A DNA stretch of 40,916 bases from Bacillota bacterium (GCA_021806565.1 JAJZXK010000022.1:1-40916), one strand, 5' to 3'. Numbered from the stretch's first letter, positions 12,874 through 21,930 are shown. Notes: generated from the sequence alone by a model not told the origin. Made by a program: numbers and translations.

Positions 12874-15291
12874 TTACGACGGCGCCCCGCGTCTGCCCCG
12901 CGCCGCCGGAATCGCGCGCACCGGTGCATCTCCTGGTCCGGGTGCCGCAGACGACTTGCCACCCGTGGCCGGTGACCCGGACGGCCGGGCGCGGCGGGTT
13001 CTTCCGCTCGGCGCGCGCGCCGCCACCGGGTCGGCGCCCGCCCCGGCCGGCGGCGTGTCGAACAGGAAGGACACGCGCCCGGTAGCCGCCTCTAGGCGCA
13101 GACGGGCGGCAAACGTGGAGCCGTCCTTGGATCGAAACCCGCGCAGCACCCGACTGGATACACCGCGGGTGATCAAGTCCCTGGCCTGGTTGACCGTCAA
13201 CCGCTTGCCCGCCACCAACTTCCACAAAACCCAGCGGCAGCCGCCATCGTCCCGCCGCCAACGGGAACACCCGAACCCCTTGCGACCCTCCACGATGGCC
13301 CCACCGCAAAGCGGGCATACGCCGATACCCCCGCCGTCCAGCGGCGCGGAGCCGGCCACGCGACCCCGCCGGGTGGGCGCAGGCGTTGCGGAGGCCGCCG
13401 GCGCCACCACAACGGTCCGTTCCTGCCGCCCCACATCCGCAACCATGCGCGTCGTCAGCGCCGCGATGTCTTCCAGGAACTCGCTTGCCCGCACCCGGCC
13501 GGTCTCGATCGCCCCCAACCGTTCCTCCCAGGCGCCGGTCGTGGCCGGATCGCGCAGTTCCGCCGGCGCCAGGCCCACAAGGGCCTCGCCCCGCTGAGTG
13601 GGGACCAGCGAGCGCTTTTCCCGCCGGACATACTCGCGCTTGACCAGGGTTTCGATGATCGCGGCCCGGGTGGCCGGCGTCCCCAGCCCGCGCGCCCGCA
13701 TGGCGTCCGCCAGGACCTCGTCATCCACCAGCCGGCCGGCCGTTTCCATGACACGCAGCAGGGTGGCTTCGGTGTACCGGGGCGGGGCCTTGGTCTGGCG
13801 CTGCTCAAACCGGGCGTCCTCACAGATGGATTCGCCCCCCTCACGCAAGGAGCCGACATCCCCCGCCTCGACGTCCATATCGGCCGGCTCCTCTGCCGCG
13901 TCGGCGCCTGAGCCCGCTTTGCCGCGGCCTCTGGCGCCCGACCGGCCCGACCTGGTGGTCGCGGCCGCGGGCGGCTCGACCTCCCGCCACCCCTCGACCA
14001 CCAGCACCCGCGCCCGGGACCGGAAGGTTTCACCGGCCACCTCCGTAACCACCACGGTCTCGTCATACTCGGCCCACGGCAACAGAGCCGCGAGGAAGCG
14101 CCGCACCACCAGTTCATACACGCGCCGCTCGTCCTCGCTCAACCGCTCAACCGCCGGTGCCTGGGCCGTCGGCAGCAGTGCGTGGTGGTCGGTGACCTTG
14201 CGATCGTCGACGACGCGGCGCCCCGGATGGGGTAGGTTCTGGACCAGCCGGCCGGCCACGGCGGCCGGGGGTCCCTGCACCGCCCGCAACCGCGCCGGGA
14301 AGGTGCGGAACGTCTCCGCGGACACGAACTGGCTGTCCGTGCGCGGATAGCTCAGCGCCTTATGCCGCTCATAGAGGGATTGCGCCGCGGCCAGCGTGCG
14401 CGCCGCCGTCATGCCGAAGCGGGCATTCGCCGCCCGCTGTAGGTCCGTCAGGTTGAACAGGCGCGGCGGGGACTCCTCGGCCCGCTTGCGGATCACGGAT
14501 GCGACCCGCCCGACCTTACCGCGCACCCGTGCCACCACAGCCTCGGCGGCTTCCTTATCCGGCAGCCGGTCCTGTTGATCACGAAACCACCGGCCCGCGT
14601 ACCGGTGCGCGTCGGAAACGAAATCGCCAAGCACGACAAAGTACTGCTCCGGCCTGAACTCCCGGATCTCCGCCTCGCGGCGGCACAACAGCGCCAGGGT
14701 CGGCGTCTGCACCCGCCCGGCGCTCCACAGCCCCCCGTGCCGCGCCGAAAGCGCCATCGTGGCATTCATTCCGACGAGCCAGTCGGCGGCACCGCGGGCG
14801 CGCGCCGCATCCGCAAGGTCGCCCATCGGTGGCCGCAACGCGGCGAAGGCGGAGCGCACCGCCGCCGGGGTGCCCTCCGACAGCCACAGGCGCGACGCGG
14901 GGCCCGTATATCCGCAGACCTCGGCGATGTACGCCCAGATCAACTCTCCCTCGCGCCCGGCGTCAGTCGCGACGATCACCGCTTCCGCCTTGGCCAACAG
15001 GCCGCGGATCACTTGCAATTGGGCGGTGCGCCCCTCCCGCGGCCGCAGGACGAACCGGTCGGGAAGCACCGGCAGGCGGTCCAGCCGCCACCGCCCTTTG
15101 AGGTCCGGCCGGTAATGCTCCGGCGGGGCCAGTTCCACCAGGTGGCCCAGAGCCCACGTCCACGTGAACTGCCGGCCGTCCAGGCGTCCCTCGGCCCGCC
15201 TGGCACCAGGGTCCATCACTCGGGCGAGATCCATGGCCACCGAGGGCTTTTCCGCAAGCACCAGACGCACCGGCCCGCCCCCCTCGCCCAT
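12874..15291 (-). CDS. topB: DNA topoisomerase III (type IA)
   Basis: This 805-aa enzyme opens with the Toprim domain: LVLAEKPSVAMDLARVMD with the catalytic Glu, and VIVATDAGREGELIW with D110. GRVQTPTLALL (about 192-202) and the active-site SYPRTDSQFV (Y315) follow. A C-terminal zinc ribbon (CPLCGGAIVEGRKGFGC ... C) and a basic tail complete it. Type IA enzymes decatenate and relax negatively supercoiled DNA through a 5' phosphotyrosine. A low-complexity Arg/Gly/Ala insert near residues 445-485 is unusual. ATG 15291 gives the conserved N-terminus. It is transcribed away from tRNA-Phe. Confidence 0.95.
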   Translation of the reverse strand: MGEGGGPVRLVLAEKPSVAMDLARVMDPGARRAEGRLDGRQFTWTWALGHLVELAPPEHYRPDLKGRWRLDRLPVLPDRFVLRPREGRTAQLQVIRGLLAKAEAVIVATDAGREGELIWAYIAEVCGYTGPASRLWLSEGTPAAVRSAFAALRPPMGDLADAARARGAADWLVGMNATMALSARHGGLWSAGRVQTPTLALLCRREAEIREFRPEQYFVVLGDFVSDAHRYAGRWFRDQQDRLPDKEAAEAVVARVRGKVGRVASVIRKRAEESPPRLFNLTDLQRAANARFGMTAARTLAAAQSLYERHKALSYPRTDSQFVSAETFRTFPARLRAVQGPPAAVAGRLVQNLPHPGRRVVDDRKVTDHHALLPTAQAPAVERLSEDERRVYELVVRRFLAALLPWAEYDETVVVTEVAGETFRSRARVLVVEGWREVEPPAAATTRSGRSGARGRGKAGSGADAAEEPADMDVEAGDVGSLREGGESICEDARFEQRQTKAPPRYTEATLLRVMETAGRLVDDEVLADAMRARGLGTPATRAAIIETLVKREYVRREKRSLVPTQRGEALVGLAPAELRDPATTGAWEERLGAIETGRVRASEFLEDIAALTTRMVADVGRQERTVVVAPAASATPAPTRRGRVAGSAPLDGGGIGVCPLCGGAIVEGRKGFGCSRWRRDDGGCRWVLWKLVAGKRLTVNQARDLITRGVSSRVLRGFRSKDGSTFAARLRLEAATGRVSFLFDTPPAGAGADPVAARAPSGRTRRARPSGSPATGGKSSAAPGPGDAPVRAIPAARGRRGAPS

Positions 15292-15347
15292 GCTACACCG
15301 CCTTGGGAAGGGATGGTGGCACGACCTGGTCCGGCCAGACAAACCGC

Positions 15348-15376
15348 TTGCGACCGCCCAGACCTTCCGCTATGCT
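15348..15376 (+). promoter_or_regulatory. promoter of tRNA-Phe
   Basis: TTGCGA at 15348-15353 and TATGCT at 15371-15376 are 17 nt apart. The predicted start is about 30 nt before the tRNA, as for tRNA-Cys. The region is shared with the divergent topB gene. Confidence 0.7.
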
Positions 15377-15413
15377 TGTCACCGCCGTAACCATGCGGTG
15401 ATCGGCGTCGGGT

Positions 15414-15489
<76 letters not shown>

Positions 15490-15517
15490 TAGAACACCAG
15501 ACAGTCAACGGACCATC

Positions 15518-15552
15518 GGGACGCCGCCGGGACCAATTCCCGGCGGCGTCCC
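15518..15552 (+). terminator. very stable hairpin after tRNA-Phe
   Basis: A perfect 14-bp stem (15518-15531 with 15539-15552, GGGACGCCGCCGGG on the left arm) has a 7-nt loop. It lies 29 bp after the tRNA, where a terminator is expected, but no T run follows, only GCGTTGTG. It may act as a weak or factor-aided terminator, or as an RNA-processing stop. Confidence 0.55.
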
Positions 15553-15904
15553 GCGTTGTGTACCAGGAATCTGCCAGGCCCGCGACCGTGCCACGGTGGT
15601 ATGCCAACCGGTCGGCGACCGGCTGCCACGGAGCGCGCCGGCCCTTCGCCGCTCACCGCCCACACGCTGCCGTCCGGCGCCCGAGGCGGAACGAAGACTC
15701 TCCGTCTGGCCGGGCGATCCGCACACCGCCGTGGCAACTGGCGGCGGAACGCTGCAGGAAGATGCTCCACCCCAGGTATACACCCCCCACGAGTGCCGAG
15801 CGAACCGGTGAACATGAGCGAACGCCCCCGCATTGGCCGTCGCGCACCTGACCCTGGGCAGGATGTGGTTCCATTCGGCTGAGATCACTGGGGGCTGCGA
15901 GTTG
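15553..15904. other. leader region before the lipoprotein gene
   Basis: About 350 bp without a convincing gene. Frames in this stretch have no recognisable product and poor starts. A short inverted repeat, CCGGTCGGCGACCGG, occurs near 15608-15622. No clear promoter or known riboswitch core was identified. Confidence 0.3.
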
Positions 15905-17395
15905 ATGGCAAAGATCGCACCGCAACCCATGGTGTCGCACCGGCAGGACCGGCGGACATCGCGACGGCAGATGCTTGGCGTGGCCGCGGCCTGGGGGGCC
16001 GCCCTCAGCGGCGGCATCCTCGCGGGATGCGGCCCGGCGGCACCGACGAAAGCGGCGCAGCGCGTGACGCTCTTGCTCCAGGCGGCGGCCCAGGGTTCCT
16101 ATGCGTTTGCGTCACCGGCTGAGTGGCCGCAGGCCAGCAGGCTGCTGTATGACGCCACGTCCGCCTTCCGCGCCAAGCACCCGAGCGTCGACCTGCGGTT
16201 TTGGGGCACGACGGCCAACCCCGTGGCCGAGGTGATCGCAGGTACCGGCCCCGATATCGTGCAGTTGCAGGGTGGCCAGGGTGCGGTCGGCACCTGGGTG
16301 GACAGCGGCCTGCTGGTCGATCTGGAGCCCTATGTGCGCAAGGCCAACCTCGACCTGAAATCGACCTTCGCCAGTAGCGCCCTCGCGGTGGCCAGGAATG
16401 GCGCCTCCCTGTACGCATTCCCCTACTACAGCGAGACCATGGCGATGGCGGTCAACGAAGATGCCCTGGACGCGATCGGTGTGGCGTATCCGCCGCCGGA
16501 CTGGGACTACAAACAGTGGGCCCAGTGGTCCCGCGAAGTGGCCGCAGCGCTCCGCGCCAAGGGGGCGTCGAGCTCCGCGCCGCGGTTCGCCACCACGGTC
16601 GCCACCATCTTCGGCGGCCCGGTGCCGGCCGGATTCTACTTCCATGGCTGGGGCGGCGGGATCGTCGACATGCGGGATCGCACTCGAAGCCTGCTCGATA
16701 CACCGGAGTCGGTGGCCTGTGGTGAGTTTCTCTATGGACTGCTGCTGGAAGGGGTGGCTCAGCCAGCGCAGCTGATCCCGCCCGCGTTCGTCGCCGGGCG
16801 CCAGATCGCGGCGGCGGACCAGCAGGGCTTCGTCATGCGTGACGCGCTCAACCTCCGGGCCGTGAAGTGGGCGTACTATCCCATGCCTCGCTGGCCGCGC
16901 GGCGCGTACGACTTCACGAACGAAAATCTTGTGGGTATCAACGCGGCGACAAAGAACGTCGAGGCGGCGTGGGAGCTACTGGCCTTCATCTGCGCCTCTG
17001 CCCACTACCAAAGGGCACTGATGCACCTCTTTCTCTATCCACCGGCCCTGAAAAGCCTGTGGTCGGAATGGGTTGCCGAGGTGCACGCCGTCGCCCCTCC
17101 GTTGAAGGGCAAGCATGTCGAGGTTTTCACAGCGCGCATGCAGGACAACCTGTTGGTGCCGGTGTACGGCGGATCGTTTTCTGGCTCAGATGCGCAGGCC
17201 ATGAACATTGTCACGAACTACTGCGCCCAGATTCTGGCGCGCAAAGTCGACGTACCGGGGGCGTTCGCCGCCATCACCCATGAGGTGAACAAGCTGGAGC
17301 TCCGTGCAGCCCAGCATCAAACCGCGGCGAAGGTGGAACAGGCCCGCTATCCGGCCCGGGGACCGACCATCGCAACGGTGGCACCGGGCCGATGA
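15905..17395 (+). CDS. extracellular substrate-binding lipoprotein (family 1 type), Tat signal
   Basis: This 496-aa protein has a twin-arginine motif (SRRQMLG, about residues 19-25), a hydrophobic segment and a lipobox LAGC with Cys42, so it is probably exported folded and lipid-anchored. The mature part has sugar-type binding-protein features: GTGPDIVQLQGGQGAVGTWVDSGLLVDLEPYV, then YAFPYYSETMAMAVNEDAL, and PMPRWPRGAYDFTNENLVGI. These proteins feed ABC importers, but no permease or ATPase gene is adjacent, so the transporter must be elsewhere. Start ATG 15905 has a weak ribosome site; ATG 15929 also retains the signal. It lies between tRNA-Phe and tRNA-Val. Confidence 0.85.
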   Translation: MAKIAPQPMVSHRQDRRTSRRQMLGVAAAWGAALSGGILAGCGPAAPTKAAQRVTLLLQAAAQGSYAFASPAEWPQASRLLYDATSAFRAKHPSVDLRFWGTTANPVAEVIAGTGPDIVQLQGGQGAVGTWVDSGLLVDLEPYVRKANLDLKSTFASSALAVARNGASLYAFPYYSETMAMAVNEDALDAIGVAYPPPDWDYKQWAQWSREVAAALRAKGASSSAPRFATTVATIFGGPVPAGFYFHGWGGGIVDMRDRTRSLLDTPESVACGEFLYGLLLEGVAQPAQLIPPAFVAGRQIAAADQQGFVMRDALNLRAVKWAYYPMPRWPRGAYDFTNENLVGINAATKNVEAAWELLAFICASAHYQRALMHLFLYPPALKSLWSEWVAEVHAVAPPLKGKHVEVFTARMQDNLLVPVYGGSFSGSDAQAMNIVTNYCAQILARKVDVPGAFAAITHEVNKLELRAAQHQTAAKVEQARYPARGPTIATVAPGR

Positions 17396-17472
17396 GCCAC
17401 CACTCCGAGCTGGCCGGCACTCCTGAACCTTCCGGTTCGAGCGGCCTCCCGGGGTGGATGCGGAATGTGCCT

Positions 17473-17547
17473 TGGTGGGCGAAGACGGGTTCGAACCGCC
17501 GACCCCCTGCGTGTAAGGCAGGTGCTCTACCGCTGAGCTATTCGCCC
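17473..17547 (-). tRNA. tRNA-Val (anticodon TAC)
   Basis: Read on the minus strand the acceptor stem is GGGCGAA with TTCGCCC, and the anticodon stem CCTGC/GCAGG encloses CTTACAC (anticodon TAC). The T loop is TTCGAAC, with one G-U pair in the stem, and CCA is encoded at 17475-17473. It is convergent with the lipoprotein gene. Confidence 0.96.
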
Positions 17548-17559
17548 CGGCGCAGGCGC

Positions 17560-17589
17560 AGTATACCGACCGCGGCCTTGGTCCGTCAA
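17560..17589 (-). promoter_or_regulatory. promoter of tRNA-Val
   Basis: On the minus strand TTGACG (17589-17584) and TATACT (17565-17560) are 18 nt apart, a near-consensus sigma-A promoter 12 bp upstream of the tRNA 5' end. Confidence 0.8.
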
Positions 17590-17621
17590 AGCGCGAACCG
17601 CTCGCGCCGGGCGGTGCGGCC

Positions 17622-18602
17622 TCAGAACACCCAGAACGCAAACAGCGCATATAGGCCGCCCGCGGCCACGAGCACCCAGGGTTGCAGCCGCCGGGTCGCC
17701 CGGAAGGCCACGAGGATGCCGGCCGCGGCGGCGAGGGCCAGGAGCGCGGCGACGCCCTCCGTCGTGGAAAAGCGCCAGGGCGTGAACCACATACCGATCG
17801 CCGGGATCACCGCGCCCTGCAACACCATCGCGCCCGTGACGTTGGCGACGGCAAGCGTGTCCTTGCCCTGGCTCGTCCACACCACACTGTTCACGGTTTC
17901 AGGTAATTCCGTGGCCAGGGGCGCCACCAGCGCCGAGAGCACGAAACCGGACACACCGAGCCGCACCGCCAACCCGGACAGGGTGTGCACGAAAAGTTCC
18001 GCCCCGCTCAGCATCACCGCGACCGCCGCCGCCAACTGGATCGCGATGGCCCGCCAGGAGCTACCCGGACTCCGCGCGAAAAGCAGGGGCGCCGGGTCCG
18101 CCGCCGCCGCATCCTCGTCGCCCGCCCTTGCCAGCACCCGCACGACAAACAGCACATAGGCGGCGACCAGCACCAGCCCCACCACGGCGCGCAGTAGCCG
18201 CCCGGCGCCCACCAGCCCGCAGGCCGTGGCGGTTCCAAAGGTCAGGAGAAAAAAGACGAGGTCGCGCTGCAACCCGAAACCGTCCACCTGCAGCGCACGT
18301 CCGTCGCGCCGCAGCGCCCCGGCACCCAGCAGGGCGAATCCCAGAGTCGCCAGCAAGAGTGGCGCGCCCAGGATCGCGCCGATGCTGACGGCGTCCCCGG
18401 TCGAGGCCCGTCCGAGCCCGACGGCGGCGAGCACCGCGATGGACGCTTCCGGAAGCGCGGTGCCCAGCGCGGCAAAGACGCTGCCAAGGGCCGCGTGCGC
18501 CATCCCCGACCGGCGACCGAACCACTCCAAGCCATTCGTGAACAGCCGCGCACTGGCGAGCACCGCCAGCAGTCCGCCGCACAGCGCGAGCACCGACGAC
18601 AC
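17622..18602 (-). CDS. sodium/calcium exchanger family membrane protein
   Basis: This 326-aa, highly hydrophobic protein contains the two inverted alpha repeats of the Ca2+/cation antiporter superfamily. The first is GTALPEASIAVLAAVG with SIGAILGAPLLLATLG, and the second is APLATELPETVNSVVWTSQGKD with NVTGAMVLQGAVIPAIG. The acidic residues in both repeats are the likely ion ligands. About ten spans are expected. It probably exports Ca2+ or another cation in exchange for Na+ or H+. GTG 18602 follows GGAGGGGAGG. It is divergent from the SASP-like gene. Confidence 0.85.
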   Translation of the reverse strand: MSSVLALCGGLLAVLASARLFTNGLEWFGRRSGMAHAALGSVFAALGTALPEASIAVLAAVGLGRASTGDAVSIGAILGAPLLLATLGFALLGAGALRRDGRALQVDGFGLQRDLVFFLLTFGTATACGLVGAGRLLRAVVGLVLVAAYVLFVVRVLARAGDEDAAAADPAPLLFARSPGSSWRAIAIQLAAAVAVMLSGAELFVHTLSGLAVRLGVSGFVLSALVAPLATELPETVNSVVWTSQGKDTLAVANVTGAMVLQGAVIPAIGMWFTPWRFSTTEGVAALLALAAAAGILVAFRATRRLQPWVLVAAGGLYALFAFWVF

Positions 18603-18679
18603 CGCGCGCCTCCCCTCCGTGCGGCCGCAACGCCCATCATGCCGCCCCTCGCCGCCGGTTAGACTACCCGGCGGGGGGG

Positions 18680-18904
18680 ATGCTCGTGGACACGCCGCAC
18701 CGCCCGCTCCTGTCCGAACACGCCAAGTCGGCCATCGCGCGAGAACTGGGCGTCGCCGACTTGGTCGCCACACACGGATGGGGAGCCGTCTCGTCCCATA
18801 CCTGCGGTTCCGTCGTCCGAGTCGCCCTGGAGCACGCCATGGCGCACCTCGACTCCCGCGCCCACGACCCACGCGCCGTCGGCCCGGGCCGACGAGACCG
18901 CTGA
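18680..18904 (+). CDS. divergent alpha/beta-type small acid-soluble spore protein
   Basis: This 74-aa protein has the two SASP helices. LLSEHAKSAIARELGV resembles the first helix with the GPR protease region, and GWGAVSSHTCGSVVRVALEHAMAHL matches the second DNA-binding helix pattern (WG.VTSR.CG..GG.MV..MI..A...L). Family members coat spore DNA and protect it from UV. Two conserved glycines are missing (GSVVRV in place of a G.GG motif), and the C-terminal tail is long and Arg-rich. It may be a minor or degenerate SASP. ATG 18680 follows a G-rich site. It supports a spore-forming host. Confidence 0.6.
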   Translation: MLVDTPHRPLLSEHAKSAIARELGVADLVATHGWGAVSSHTCGSVVRVALEHAMAHLDSRAHDPRAVGPGRRDR

Positions 18905-18942
18905 CGACAGCGGCGGGGCCGTCCGGTCCCGCCCTCATCCCA

Positions 18943-19713
18943 TCAATCCAACGGTAACCGCTGCCGCATCAGGGTACTGCGCTGCTGCAGCAGGTGGGCC
19001 AACTCTTCCTGAAGGTGGGCCAGTTCGTGCCTGGTGCGCTCCCAGTGCAGCCGGGCGGTGCCGGCGTCAGGGGCGTGCGGGACATCGTCACTGGACGATT
19101 GCGCATGCGTCAACCACAGCACCCCCAACCGCGCGCGCAGTGCCTCGCCCTCCCCGGCCGGGGCGTCGCGGACCGCCGCCTCCAGCACCCGGGCGCGCCC
19201 CGCCAGCTCGGCCCGGGGCACGCGGCGAAACTCCGCCCGCCACTGGCGCACCTGCGCCGCACGGGCCGGGACGACGGCGCACCAGCTTTCCACCACCTCT
19301 TTCCAATCGGCACGCGGTCCGAGGTCTCGACGGTCGCCCGCGCCCGCCGGCGCGGCCGCCATCAGCCAGAACAGACGCTGCAACTCCCGTTGGCGTGTGG
19401 CCACACGCTGGCGCAGGGCCGGCACATCCCCGACCAGGGCCGTCAGCTTGCGGTTGCGCCAACGCAGCACCAGGGCGCTGGCGAAGCAGAGATAGGCCGC
19501 GAGCGTCGTGACCGCCCCCAGCAGGATGCGCCCCCACCACGCCTCCGGCAGCACCCCAGCCACCGCGCCACCCGCAAGCAACGCCGGCAGCGCCAGCCAC
19601 CGCAAGGCGCGCCTAGAGCGCGGCCCATAGCGGACGCCCTGGAGGAGGAACTGCACGGCCGCCACCATGGCCACCAGGAGGACGACCGCTGGAACCAGCA
19701 GATACTCGACCAT
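18943..19713 (-). CDS. membrane protein with coiled-coil C-terminus
   Basis: This 256-aa protein has three N-terminal membrane spans (about 4-28, 38-56 and 63-84). A long charged helical region follows with coiled-coil character near 100-115 and 225-250 (WERTRHELAHLQEELAHLLQQRSTLM). No family is recognised. It follows the YchF-like gene on the same strand and may be the last gene of that run. ATG 19713 has GGTGAGGG upstream. Confidence 0.7.
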   Translation of the reverse strand: MVEYLLVPAVVLLVAMVAAVQFLLQGVRYGPRSRRALRWLALPALLAGGAVAGVLPEAWWGRILLGAVTTLAAYLCFASALVLRWRNRKLTALVGDVPALRQRVATRQRELQRLFWLMAAAPAGAGDRRDLGPRADWKEVVESWCAVVPARAAQVRQWRAEFRRVPRAELAGRARVLEAAVRDAPAGEGEALRARLGVLWLTHAQSSSDDVPHAPDAGTARLHWERTRHELAHLQEELAHLLQQRSTLMRQRLPLD

Positions 19714-19798
19714 GCGCCCTCACCGCGCCTCCATTATGCTGGGGGACCGGCGTCCCCCGCCGCGTGCACCCGCGACCGGCGAGCGCGCCCAGAACAGA

Positions 19799-20857
19799 TC
19801 ACACATGGAAGCGGAACTCGATGACGTCGCCGTCGCGCACGATGTAGTCCTTGCCTTCCAAACGCAGCATACCTCGGTCGCGTAGCGCCTTCCAAGAGCC
19901 GACCGCCTCCAGGTCGGTGAAGGCGGCCACCTCGGCGCGGATGAAACCACGCTCGATATCGGAGTGGATCTTGCCGGCCGCCCGCCGCGCGGTGGTTCCA
20001 TCCGTGATCGGCCAAGCCCGCACCTCGTCCTCGCCCGCCGTGAGGAAGGAAATGAGTCCCAGGGCAGCGTACGCGGCCCGCGCCAGTCGGTCGGTCCCCG
20101 TCTCACTCAGGCCGTACGAGGCGAGAAAGGCCGTGCGGTCCTCGCCCTCCAGCCCGGCGATCTCCGATTCCACCCGGGCGCTGCATGGGACCACCAGGAT
20201 GCCCGCCTCCCGCGCCCAACCCCAGAGCTCCGGCCAGCGGTCGGCGACATCGCGCAGTTCCGTCTCGCCCACATTAAGCGCCATCAGGGCGCTGCGCGCC
20301 GTCAACAGGCCGAAACCGGTCAGCAGGCGCGCCTCATCGGCGCTCAACCCAACCCGCCGCACCGGGATCGCGTCACCCAGGGCCTGGGCACAGCGGTCCA
20401 GCGCCTCGAGTTGGCGTTCCTCCTCCCGGCTGCGGGTGCGATTCTTGCGCAGCCGCTCCGCAACGGCCTCGACGCGTTCCAGGTCCGCCAGCAGCAACTC
20501 CTCTTCGATGCTGCGCGCGTCCCGTAGCGGATCCACCCCGCCGGAAGGGTGGGCAAGGGATGGATCCTCGAAGGCGCGCACCACGTGCAACAGGGCATCC
20601 GTCCGCCGCACGCCCTCGAAGAACGCACTGCGCTCGCCGCGCTCCAACCGCCCTGGCACCAACCCCGCCAACTCCGTCAGCTGCAGGTGCGCCGGTGTCA
20701 CCTTGCGCGGGTGCAGCATGGCCGCCAGCGTGTCCAGCCGCCGATCCGGCACGTGCGCCACGGCGACCCGCCCGCTCGGAGCCCCGCCGCACAAGAGCGC
20801 CAGCAGGCTGCTCTTGCCGCTTCGCGGCAACCCCACCAAACCCAACTCCACGTCCAT
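19799..20857 (-). CDS. divergent YchF/OLA1-like P-loop NTPase
   Basis: This 352-aa protein follows the YchF layout: P-loop, coiled-coil insert, NVGE (the NxxE motif that favours ATP over GTP) and a C-terminal TGS-type domain (AAGKIHSDIERGFIRAEV ... DGDVIEFRFHV). YchF binds ribosomes and hydrolyses ATP. It departs from the family: the P-loop reads GLPRSGKSS in place of GLPNVGKST, the DxxG motif reads ELAG, and the switch segment is changed (ERGERSAFFEG). It is probably a paralogue of the standard YchF. ATG 20857 gives the conserved N-terminus. Confidence 0.8.
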   Translation of the reverse strand: MDVELGLVGLPRSGKSSLLALLCGGAPSGRVAVAHVPDRRLDTLAAMLHPRKVTPAHLQLTELAGLVPGRLERGERSAFFEGVRRTDALLHVVRAFEDPSLAHPSGGVDPLRDARSIEEELLLADLERVEAVAERLRKNRTRSREEERQLEALDRCAQALGDAIPVRRVGLSADEARLLTGFGLLTARSALMALNVGETELRDVADRWPELWGWAREAGILVVPCSARVESEIAGLEGEDRTAFLASYGLSETGTDRLARAAYAALGLISFLTAGEDEVRAWPITDGTTARRAAGKIHSDIERGFIRAEVAAFTDLEAVGSWKALRDRGMLRLEGKDYIVRDGDVIEFRFHV

Positions 20858-20947
20858 ACCCCCCGGCGGGTTGCGGCCGATACGCGCCGCGCCACCCACG
20901 TTCCACCATGTCCCGCGCGCCCGGCGGCCTCCACCGCACCGCGCCCC

Positions 20948-21901
20948 TCAATCCACGGTGACGGCCGACTCCAGGACGCGCAAGCCACCGCCAGCCGTGT
21001 CCAGCACCGCCTCGACACCCAATGGCAACGTCCAGCGCAATTCCCCGTGCCCGAGCGGCAATCCGGCCAGACAGGCCTTGCCAAGCGGCCGCAGGTGCTG
21101 GGCGAACACGCCCAGAGGCTCCACCCCGCCGGCAGACGGACGGCAGGCCGCGAGCTCGCCGATCAGAAACCCCGCCGCGGCACGCAGTTTCCCGGCCTGC
21201 TCCAGTTGCACCAGATAGCGGTCCAGGCGGTAGGCCGGCTCGTGCGTATCCTCGAGCAGCAGCAGCCGCCCGGCCGTATCCAACTCCCACGGCGTGCCCA
21301 GGGTGGCCGCCACCAAACTGAGGTTGCCCCCCACGATCCGTCCACGGGCCACCCCCGGGAAGAGCACGTGCCCAGGGGCGGCCTGGGGCCAGGAGGGCAG
21401 GCCCAGAGGCGCAGGGTCGCACAGCACGCGCAGCAGGGCGTCCAGGTTGGCCGCCCCCGGTCCCTCCAGGGCCAGATCCGTAATCATTGCACCGTGCAGG
21501 CTCACCAATCCCACGCGGGCGCAGGCCGCATGCAGCGCGGTGATGTCGCTGAAGCCCACCAGCGCCTTGGGCCGCGCCAGCAGCTCGCCCGCGTCCCAGA
21601 GCGGTAGCAGGCGCATCGACCCGTAACCGCCGCGCGCGCAGACGACCGCACCGATCTCCGGGTCGGCCAGCATCGCCGCCAAGTCGGAAGCCCGATGCGC
21701 ATCGCTGCCGGCACACAGACCGTCGCGGGCAAAGACGTGCGGCGCGAGACGGCATTCGAAACCGCGGGCCCGCAGCGCCGCCACCCCGGCGTCGACCGCC
21801 GCCGGATCCGGCGCCGAAGCCGGCGCGACGATCCCGATGCACCCCCCCGGCCGCAGCGCCGGCGGTCGAATCCACGGCCCTGCGTCCGCGGCGGCGGCCA
21901 A
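20948..21901 (-). CDS. LD-carboxypeptidase (peptidase S66, LdcA/MccF-like)
   Basis: This 317-aa protein has the S66 features GIVAPASAP near the N-terminus, the nucleophile serine in CARGGYGSMRLLP, PKALVGFSDITALH, and GRIVGGNLSLVAATLGTPWELD with the later Glu (LLLEDTHE) and His. Such enzymes remove the terminal D-alanine from muropeptides during recycling, or hydrolyse microcin-like peptides. A TTG at 21901 with GGGAGGGG 5 nt upstream is the best start; a GTG at 21919 has no ribosome site. It is downstream of the DUF624 gene with a 29-bp gap. Confidence 0.88.
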   Translation of the reverse strand: MAAAADAGPWIRPPALRPGGCIGIVAPASAPDPAAVDAGVAALRARGFECRLAPHVFARDGLCAGSDAHRASDLAAMLADPEIGAVVCARGGYGSMRLLPLWDAGELLARPKALVGFSDITALHAACARVGLVSLHGAMITDLALEGPGAANLDALLRVLCDPAPLGLPSWPQAAPGHVLFPGVARGRIVGGNLSLVAATLGTPWELDTAGRLLLLEDTHEPAYRLDRYLVQLEQAGKLRAAAGFLIGELAACRPSAGGVEPLGVFAQHLRPLGKACLAGLPLGHGELRWTLPLGVEAVLDTAGGGLRVLESAVTVD

Positions 21902-21930
21902 GCGATCCCCTCCCAGCACGATGCCCGCGC

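Noticed and set aside
16005..16645. minus-strand frames opposite the lipoprotein gene
   Set aside because: They are shadows of a clear signal-bearing binding protein on the plus strand and have no starts with ribosome sites.
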